Of a stretch of DNA of 64,000 bases, positions 58,048-64,000 are shown in pieces. The stretch is taken from positions 1,984,001 to 2,048,000 of the forward strand of contig NZ_CP060497.1 in NCBI RefSeq assembly GCF_014334135.1, read 5' to 3'. The stretch's first letter is position 1. Every line of letters begins with the position of its first letter. The translations under genes were made by a program, and so were the position numbers. Below the pieces are notes generated by a model that saw only the letters and a program-made list of their open reading frames with translations, searched no databases and had not been told where the DNA came from. This stretch comes from Olivibacter sp. SDN3 (GTDB lineage: Bacteria > Bacteroidota > Bacteroidia > Sphingobacteriales > Sphingobacteriaceae).

Positions 58048-59124
58048 CTAAAATTTAAGTACGTCCATTAAAGTGGGTTGTATTTTGCGTAACATGCGGT
58101 CAAAACCCAAGTCGTTGGGATGAGTTCCGTCAGTAGTTCCTTCATGATCATTGCCTAATAGATCTTCAGCAGTAATGAGGTAGAGGTTATCTACTTCAGT
58201 GCTGAGGGCCTTTACTTGTTGGGCAACCATTTCGTTTTGCTCTTTTACATGTCTGCCCACCTGTTGATTAAAATAACCGTGTTCACGGATAATTGTTTGT
58301 ATCATCACGATGGGCGCTTCCGGGTGTGATTGTCTGATACTTTTGATTAAATAAGCTGTACGTTCCTTAATTTCCTGAGGTGAGGCGTTGGGGATGCAAT
58401 CCAGCACAAAGGCATCGGCATCCATTGTTGAGAGCATGTTTGCCACCGATTTCTCCATTTTAGCACTTCCGCTCAAGCCGAGGTTCACAAAGTTCCACCC
58501 CGTTTCTCTCGATAACCTTGCTGGATAGGCGAGACCGGGTCTACTGGCGGAAGCACCTTGTACAATACTGGATCCATAAACAATAATCTTTTTCTTAAAC
58601 GGGTTCTTCAGAGCACTTAGAGAGCTACCCGGTGTGACACCGATTTCAACCTCACTTATTTCGTCATAAAGCGGTAAATATAATAAACACTCTTTTTCGG
58701 TATCATCCATATGCGAGGCAAGTATACTTGTGCTACAGGAGTCGCCATACTGCCCTACGCCTGCATATTGCCAGAAGCCATCTTTTTTAATATAAAGATC
58801 CAATCCTTCAAAGGCAATAGCCGTCATGTTTGCCGAGGATCGGCGGGGCGAGGTGCACCATTTCGCTGCGATGGTAGGGCTATTGGTTTTAAACGTAATT
58901 GCCAGACCGGCTGAGTGGGTAAGTAGGGACTTTACCTGTTTCGGCAGTTCCGGATAATCGGCGGTGTCTACCCGGTGATAGAACGGTTCACGGTGTACCG
59001 CCTTGCCGATCAGGGTAAGTTCTTCAGCTCCCTTGTACGTGAAAATGGCCTGTTCCTGTGCCATAACGCCTTGGAGAGGCAATGAAAAGATTGCCAGACA
59101 AAAGAAAAATTGCTTTAATACCAT
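58048..59124 (-). CDS. Secreted SGNH/GDSL hydrolase
   Basis: This 358-residue esterase has a signal peptide (FFFCLAIFSLPLQGVMAQ), an N-terminal beta-sandwich with GLDLYIKKDGFWQYAG (the GxDLY domain) and a C-terminal SGNH domain: VYGSSIVQGASASRPG (catalytic Ser), LGLSGSAKME (Gly), DCIPNAS (Asn) and the final DGTHPNDLGFDRM (Asp and His). Such enzymes remove acetyl or other acyl groups from glycans or cleave lysophospholipids. It lies 4 bp after the phospholipase C gene, so the two act together, perhaps releasing acyl chains from phospholipids. Confidence 0.9.
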   Translation of the reverse strand: MVLKQFFFCLAIFSLPLQGVMAQEQAIFTYKGAEELTLIGKAVHREPFYHRVDTADYPELPKQVKSLLTHSAGLAITFKTNSPTIAAKWCTSPRRSSANMTAIAFEGLDLYIKKDGFWQYAGVGQYGDSCSTSILASHMDDTEKECLLYLPLYDEISEVEIGVTPGSSLSALKNPFKKKIIVYGSSIVQGASASRPGLAYPARLSRETGWNFVNLGLSGSAKMEKSVANMLSTMDADAFVLDCIPNASPQEIKERTAYLIKSIRQSHPEAPIVMIQTIIREHGYFNQQVGRHVKEQNEMVAQQVKALSTEVDNLYLITAEDLLGNDHEGTTDGTHPNDLGFDRMLRKIQPTLMDVLKF

Positions 59125-59128
59125 CGTT

Positions 59129-61645
59129 TTAGCCTTTATTGTTTTTTCCCATTGTTGTTATTCTACCCAGTTGCGGGTCTGAATATCCCGGTTCGCCCGT
59201 TTCCACCTTGCCAGCGTAGGCCCAACAAAAGTTGGGGTAGCCTTCAACCCTTACCTGCAGATCATACCAGCAAAAACTGTTTGCCAAAGATAACTCAATG
59301 CTAGCCTTCTCCTGAGCTTTCACTGTTTTTTGTACGGTAGGATGGCCGTAAGCATTGTCATGAGCGGAAACGGTTAGACGTTTGCCCGCTTTGTTCTGCA
59401 CCAGTATCGTTATATCTCCGGTGGGTTTATTGTTCTTGAGTTTATGGGTCAGTTGGAGTATAAGTTCAGGCGCTTCTCCTTTATTCTGAAAGGAACGGAA
59501 AAAACCATTCGGTCCGTGCACCTCGATATGGTACTCCCGTGCTGGCCCGTTCATTTCGAAAAAATCAAACAAACGATCTCCGGCGGTTACTGCATAAGAC
59601 CGGATAGCTTTGGGGGTATACACGGTAAAGGGTGCTCCAGCACTTTTGTCACCAAAATAAGCGTCAGAGGCAATGAGTGTTAAACGAAGGCCATCTTTTT
59701 CCTGTTGAATATCGGCATATAACTCATAAGGCAGGCTGCAGGCAACTTTTAAGCCTTCCTCCTGTGTAGGCATTTCCGGTAGTAGGTGCGGGATGGAAGA
59801 GGCCCGTTTCAGTGCTTCCGGAGTTAATGCTATAAAAGTTTTTGGTGGTTCTTTAAATTGTGCTTGATGAATCCCTTCCAGATAAGGGTTTCTTTCAATA
59901 AAAGGCAAGTTATCCTTATTGTCTTCATTGGCAGTATGAAAAGCAGCCGTTAAATCTCCACAGACGGTTCTTCGCCATGCGCTAATGTTTTCTTCTATAA
60001 TAGTTGTTTTAAATCGTTGATTGACCCATTTTTCAAGAAACTGTAAGGTAGAGGTATGGTCAAATACCTGCGAGCATACCTTCCCACCCCTGGTCCACGG
60101 AGAAGCTATGATCATAGGCACACGGAATCCCAGACCAATTGCCCCACCTCTGGCCTGTTTTGCAGGCCTGCCTTGAGCGAGTTCCTGTTCCAAAGTAATG
60201 TATTCAATAGTAGGATCAATTCCCGCCGAGCATTTACCACTATCTTCCGTATAAGGGTTTGGTGGTACGAAAGGTGGCACATGATCAAAGTAGCCATCAT
60301 TTTCATCGTATGTCATGATGAAAACTGTTTTTCGCCATACTTCTGGGTTTTTAGTCAGTATATCCATGATTTCCGATACATACCAGGATCCATACCAAGG
60401 TGCTGTAGGATGATCGGAGTACTTCTCACCGGGTATCATCCAGGAAACGGCAGGTAGTTGTCCGCTTTCCACATCCTTTCTAAATTGATATAAAAGGTCG
60501 CCTTTCGGTACGGTTAACTCCTGTGTTCTGCCCTGCTCATCGGTATATTGAAGTAAGTCTAAGCTGTGGTAGTCAGGATCACCTTCATTTGTGGTGAAAG
60601 CCTTTCTGAACAGTTTTTTTTCTTTTTCAGGCAATTTGTTGAAATGCGCTTCGCTCCATTGAATCATTGCAGATTTTACCTCCTCTAACACTTCTTCTTT
60701 CTTAGCTATGGCCTGTAGTGTTTTCTGATAATTTTTGTCGCCTGGTTTTAAGCGGGTTAATGCTGTTTTCAGTTGATCGATTTCTGCCGGGAGTTGCTCC
60801 GATTGCTTTTTCAGACTTTTTACATGGCGTGTGTTGAAATGGATATGGTATTGTTCAAAAAATTCGAGTGGATTACAGCTGAAGCTCGATAACCAGGAGC
60901 GTTCTTCGCCCTGAAAGCCTCCACCAAAGCTCACGTCATTTTGATAAGCTTTCCAAGAAATATTCACTTCCTCCAGACGCTCCGGAAAAGTTTTCCACTT
61001 TGCCTCTCCGCGTTGCAGTTCATTGCGTATCCAGGCCTTACTTTCACTGTTGGGCTCCTCCCTTATGGTACCTGTCCAAAAAAATAGCCTATTAGGCCAG
61101 GTGCTTGTCATGCCCGAACAGAAATTTTGGTCACACACCGTGAAGGCATCGGCAAGCGCGTAATTGAAGGGTACATCTTCACGATTGTGGTAACCCATGG
61201 TTAGCGGGATATCTTTATAAGGTTTTCCTTTTTTCTTCGCTTCGATCCACTGGTTGTACCAGCCATTATTATAGGCATCCACCTGCGATTCCCTCGAATG
61301 GGGTACAGCACCCATCCAGGTCGCTTTAGATCCCCGCAGGTCGAGACGGAAGGGAGCATAGGTGTTTCCTTCATTGTCGCTTTGAAACCAGACGGGATAA
61401 CTATTTGCTTGTTTGATAAAGCGAGGATCATTAAACCCGCGAACGCCTTTTAGTGTACCAAAGCAATGATCAAAAGATCGGTTTTCCTGCATGAGGATTA
61501 CAATATGCTCTGCATCTAAAAAGGAAGATCCCGGAAGAGGCTCAATCGCCAGTGCTCGTTGTATAACAGGGGGGATGGTGTTTGTTAATCCGGTTGTACC
61601 GGCAAGTAATAAGGCTTTCTTAATAAAATCTCTTCGGTTATCCAT
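59129..61645 (-). CDS. Phosphocholine-specific phospholipase C family protein, Tat-exported
   Basis: This 838-residue enzyme is of the acid-phosphatase-like PLC family that hydrolyses phosphatidylcholine or sphingomyelin. The twin-arginine signal is NRRDFIKKALLLAGTTGL. The catalytic domain has VILMQENRSFDHCFGTLKGV, FCSGMTSTWPNRLFFWTG, YDENDGYFDHVPPF and GFRVPMIIASPWTRGG. A helical, charged insert (about 270-330) and two C-terminal DUF756 beta domains (about 660-830) follow, giving a length above the usual ~700. It acts in the periplasm or outside, releasing phosphocholine or a similar headgroup. Confidence 0.93.
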   Translation of the reverse strand: MDNRRDFIKKALLLAGTTGLTNTIPPVIQRALAIEPLPGSSFLDAEHIVILMQENRSFDHCFGTLKGVRGFNDPRFIKQANSYPVWFQSDNEGNTYAPFRLDLRGSKATWMGAVPHSRESQVDAYNNGWYNQWIEAKKKGKPYKDIPLTMGYHNREDVPFNYALADAFTVCDQNFCSGMTSTWPNRLFFWTGTIREEPNSESKAWIRNELQRGEAKWKTFPERLEEVNISWKAYQNDVSFGGGFQGEERSWLSSFSCNPLEFFEQYHIHFNTRHVKSLKKQSEQLPAEIDQLKTALTRLKPGDKNYQKTLQAIAKKEEVLEEVKSAMIQWSEAHFNKLPEKEKKLFRKAFTTNEGDPDYHSLDLLQYTDEQGRTQELTVPKGDLLYQFRKDVESGQLPAVSWMIPGEKYSDHPTAPWYGSWYVSEIMDILTKNPEVWRKTVFIMTYDENDGYFDHVPPFVPPNPYTEDSGKCSAGIDPTIEYITLEQELAQGRPAKQARGGAIGLGFRVPMIIASPWTRGGKVCSQVFDHTSTLQFLEKWVNQRFKTTIIEENISAWRRTVCGDLTAAFHTANEDNKDNLPFIERNPYLEGIHQAQFKEPPKTFIALTPEALKRASSIPHLLPEMPTQEEGLKVACSLPYELYADIQQEKDGLRLTLIASDAYFGDKSAGAPFTVYTPKAIRSYAVTAGDRLFDFFEMNGPAREYHIEVHGPNGFFRSFQNKGEAPELILQLTHKLKNNKPTGDITILVQNKAGKRLTVSAHDNAYGHPTVQKTVKAQEKASIELSLANSFCWYDLQVRVEGYPNFCWAYAGKVETGEPGYSDPQLGRITTMGKNNKG

Positions 61646-61755
61646 TGGTAAATTAATGTTTATAGTATCTGTCGAGGGAAGGTAATATTATTCGAAGGGA
61701 ATAGCAAAGAAATCATGAATTTTACAAGGCTTAACCGATGCGTGGGTACTCAAAA

Positions 61756-61785
61756 AAGCCCCGAAACCGATCGGTTTCGGGGCTT
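61756..61785 (-). terminator. Perfect 30-bp palindrome with T-run (terminator)
   Basis: AAGCCCCGAAACCGA pairs exactly with TCGGTTTCGGGGCTT. On the minus strand it is followed by TTTT, forming a strong intrinsic terminator after the DUF4843 gene. The other strand has no T-run. Confidence 0.85.
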
Positions 61786-61815
61786 AGTCCCTTGCTAAAA
61801 AGTAAATTGATTCTT

Positions 61816-62295
61816 TTACTCCAAATTTATCTGTAGACCAATCTTTTTATAGCGTTCGCTTGGTTTTACATGCTCGTTGCCCGTTAGTTCCAGCACTAAC
61901 TGCACATTGCCGGAGCTGGGTGCGAAATCAGGCACATCGATTTTCAGGTAGGCAAAACTGCTATTGGCCGGCAGTGTGGCAATGTTACCTTCGGGTAGGT
62001 TAAAGTGTACACCTTCTTCCGCCGTAGTTTCTTCGTCTACTATCCGGAAAGCCAAAGCCTGGTTCTCACCCAACTGTTCGCCCAGTAAATTGATGCGGTA
62101 CTCCTTTTCGCCGCTGTCTCGTGTTAAGGTGGTTAACAAGGGGTAATTCTTTCCGGCAACATTGCTGCCTGTAGTAGCGTCTTCAAATTCAACGATAGCG
62201 TCTCTAAAATAAAAATCCTCATCCGTTTCTTTCATACATGCTGTAAAGAACAGGGGTATGGCTACCAGGGATATGATATATTTTAATCTTTTCAT
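61816..62295 (-). CDS. DUF4843 lipoprotein
   Basis: This 159-residue lipoprotein (FFTACMKET, Cys20) has the DUF4843 beta-sandwich common after SusCD pairs in Bacteroidota: FYFRDAIVEFEDATTG, LAFRIVDEETTAEEGVHFNLP and FAYLKIDVPDF. It is probably an auxiliary surface-exposed binding protein of the third SusCD system. It is 17 bp after SusD. Confidence 0.85.
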   Translation of the reverse strand: MKRLKYIISLVAIPLFFTACMKETDEDFYFRDAIVEFEDATTGSNVAGKNYPLLTTLTRDSGEKEYRINLLGEQLGENQALAFRIVDEETTAEEGVHFNLPEGNIATLPANSSFAYLKIDVPDFAPSSGNVQLVLELTGNEHVKPSERYKKIGLQINLE

Positions 62296-62312
62296 GTTTT
62301 AATTTTTAGTCG

Positions 62313-63746
62313 TTAATAACCTACATTCTGTTCCACTTGCGTGTTTGGTACAGCTTCGCGTACAGGTATGTTTGCCAAGATTCTGAAATCGGTATGCTGT
62401 ATATTGCCCGACTCTTTGAAGATGTCTCTTCCCAAACGTTTCAGGTCGAAGAAGCGATGGCCTTCGAAGGCAAGTTCCAGGCGACGTTGTAAGATAATGT
62501 CGTCAAACAGCGCCTGTCCATCGGCATTTGTGGCATCAATTCCTGCCCTTTCCCGGATGAGATTCAGTTGCTCACGGGCAGCTTGCTCATTTAATACAGT
62601 GCTTCCCGGTGTTGCATAGGCTTCAGCCATATTCAAGATCACTTCCGGCAATCGGATCACCGGTACATTATCGATATTATTCACTTCGCTCCGGCTTACA
62701 AATTTAGTAATCTCCCAACGTGAGCTGTTTCCGCTCAGACCGCGCATAATCAGTTCGCGACGGACGTCGTTTTCTTCATAAGCGGCGTACAGTTCATCAC
62801 TAACTACGACGTTGCCATGACTCACTGCTGTGTTCGATTCAGCTGTCATGCGTGTGGTAAAAGAAGACCGTAAAGACTCATTTGTGGCATTGGAATGATC
62901 AGCGGGCTGAACAAAAGCCACCTCAAAAAAGGATTCCGGATTTTTAGCCGTACGCCAGGTGTTTACAAATTGTTCGGTATCGGCCAACCTCAGGTTACTC
63001 GTGCTTATAGCGAGCTCCCCTTCACTGATCACTTTGGCCATATCACCCCTATAAAGTGCTACCCTGGAATATAAGGCATGTGCCGCAGGTAAGGAAGCGA
63101 AAATCTGATCGCCAATAGCGTTACCGGGAAACAAAGCAATTGCCTGATCCAATTGGCTGTAAATAAAATCATATACTTCAACAACAGTCGGGCGGCTGGT
63201 ATATTCAATTTGCTCGGTATTCAAAACTCCGGTGTTAATAATCGGCACGCCTCCTCTATCGTTGGGTTCTACAATCGCTGTAGGATCATAGGCATAAGCC
63301 TTCATCAGGTCGTGGTACACTAAGGCTCTTAAAAAGTACAACTGAGCGGCAATATTATCTTTGTACGCCTGATCAGCCTCGAAATCCTGAAGCGCCTCCA
63401 AGATAAGATTAGCCTGATTGTTGATATAATAGGCATACTGCCAGGTGCCTGATTGTATATGAGCGCCGGCCTGATTTATTCCTTGGCCTACGAGGCGGTT
63501 ACCTGCACCGGTATTCACGGCGTTATCGGAGAGTAGTTCCGGAATAGCAATCAGGTCGCGACCGTATAGGCCCACTTCGCGTAGCCTTGAATAAACGCCG
63601 TGTAATGCAGCATTAATAGCCTCTTCACTTTCCAGTGCGGTATTAGAATCGATCGACTGTGTAGGGTCTACGTCTAAAAGCTTGTTGCAGGCAGTCATTG
63701 TGGAGCTAATGCCTACAATCAGTAATATATTTAGTATTTTTTTCAT
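62313..63746 (-). CDS. SusD/RagB outer-membrane glycan-binding lipoprotein
   Basis: This 477-residue lipoprotein has a signal peptide with lipobox TACNK (Cys20), the SusD N-half (NIAAQLYFLRALVYHDLMKAYAYDP) and C-half (VIRLPEVILNMAEAYA, LQRRLELAFEGHRFFDLKRLGRD), ending NVGY as usual. It forms the SusCD uptake pair with the SusC encoded just upstream. Substrate not known. Confidence 0.94.
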   Translation of the reverse strand: MKKILNILLIVGISSTMTACNKLLDVDPTQSIDSNTALESEEAINAALHGVYSRLREVGLYGRDLIAIPELLSDNAVNTGAGNRLVGQGINQAGAHIQSGTWQYAYYINNQANLILEALQDFEADQAYKDNIAAQLYFLRALVYHDLMKAYAYDPTAIVEPNDRGGVPIINTGVLNTEQIEYTSRPTVVEVYDFIYSQLDQAIALFPGNAIGDQIFASLPAAHALYSRVALYRGDMAKVISEGELAISTSNLRLADTEQFVNTWRTAKNPESFFEVAFVQPADHSNATNESLRSSFTTRMTAESNTAVSHGNVVVSDELYAAYEENDVRRELIMRGLSGNSSRWEITKFVSRSEVNNIDNVPVIRLPEVILNMAEAYATPGSTVLNEQAAREQLNLIRERAGIDATNADGQALFDDIILQRRLELAFEGHRFFDLKRLGRDIFKESGNIQHTDFRILANIPVREAVPNTQVEQNVGY

Positions 63747-63764
63747 GTTTCCTGTTTTTTTAAA

Positions 63765-64000
63765 TTAAAAGCCTACCTGGACACCAAGTGTATAACTTCT
63801 CAGCGGTGGAATAGCGCCTTGGTTAGACGTGAAATTCGCTCCGGTTTGTTGCTCGATAATAAATTCTGGATCATAACCACTCCATTTGGTCCAAGTCAGG
63901 AGATTGACACCTTGGGCGTAAATACGTACCTGGCGGGCATTAATCTTAGATACGATATGTGCCGGTAATGCATATGCTAAGGTTACGGTTTTCAAGCGGA
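63765..64000 (-). CDS. SusC/RagA TonB-linked transporter, C-terminal 78 residues only
   Basis: The reading frame is open at the right edge. The visible end contains LKTVTLAYALP, VRIYAQGVNLLTWTKWSGYDPEF and the terminal LGVQVGF with Phe, all typical of the end of a SusC barrel. It lies 18 bp before SusD and is the upstream partner of that gene. Most of the protein lies outside the window. Confidence 0.9.
   Translation of the reverse strand, partial: RLKTVTLAYALPAHIVSKINARQVRIYAQGVNLLTWTKWSGYDPEFIIEQQTGANFTSNQGAIPPLRSYTLGVQVGF

Overview
The window looks like the chromosome of a glycan-degrading Bacteroidota, most likely of the Sphingobacteriaceae type (Sphingobacterium, Olivibacter or Pedobacter relatives). 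The evidence is two complete and one partial SusC/SusD outer-membrane uptake pairs, -7 boxes of the form TAnnTTTG, few Shine-Dalgarno sites, and the Bacteroidota gene string bamD-rpoZ-coaBC. The genus is an inference from gene families. No tRNA, rRNA, transposase, CRISPR array or phage gene was seen.

Layout. 1-3344 (minus): folB, a glycolate-oxidase-type FAD dehydrogenase and the 5' part of an S9 peptidase. 3489-5805 (plus): a tiny membrane lipoprotein, rmlA and gmd. 5859-6755 (plus): an AraC regulator whose 3' end overlaps the next operon. 6746-18812 (minus): an eight-gene utilization operon, in transcription order cupin-type phosphoglucose isomerase, ROK kinase, phosphomannose-isomerase-type cupin, MFS sugar porter, SusC, SusD, GH172 (DUF2961) and GH3. 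It should import an oligosaccharide, cut it with GH172 and GH3, and feed the hexoses into glycolysis.

19134-44027 (plus) is a 25-kb run of 20 same-strand genes. Its first module is RidA, a 3-hydroxyacyl-CoA-dehydrogenase-like enzyme, a class III aminotransferase (aminomutase-like), a catalytically degenerate copy of that dehydrogenase, an M19 dipeptidase and a ceramidase-fold protein without the usual nucleophile. Its second is a Tat-exported GH116 enzyme, SusC, SusD, two BNR/sialidase-like proteins and an unknown secreted 599-residue protein. Its third is a PhyH dioxygenase, a HEAT-like secreted protein, an MFS transporter, an HpcH/HpaI aldolase, an aldo/keto reductase, a Gfo/Idh/MocA oxidoreductase and an SDR. 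Together they suggest outer-membrane capture, periplasmic trimming and cytoplasmic oxidative catabolism of a nitrogen-containing or amide-linked glycoconjugate. I do not recognise this as a described pathway, and it is the best candidate for a new system.

A second AraC regulator (44024-44902) closes the cluster. A 14-bp sequence upstream of this regulator recurs exactly in the divergent promoter region at 18813-19133, and its core recurs upstream of the GH2 beta-galactosidase (45005-48220), which suggests one regulon. A DUF1080 protein follows (48592-49359).

49788-52325 (minus) is housekeeping: coaBC, rpoZ and bamD. Two copies of a dispersed intergenic element with a conserved leader and a long hairpin lie upstream of the DUF1080 gene and of bamD. 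Then come a GNAT acetyltransferase, a 50-codon orphan ORF, a Wzx-type flippase with a polysaccharide pyruvyl transferase (54188-56822), a kinase-like unknown protein (56865-57932), a secreted SGNH hydrolase with a phosphocholine-type phospholipase C (58048-61645), a strong terminator, and the 3' part of a third SusC/SusD/DUF4843 operon running off the right edge.
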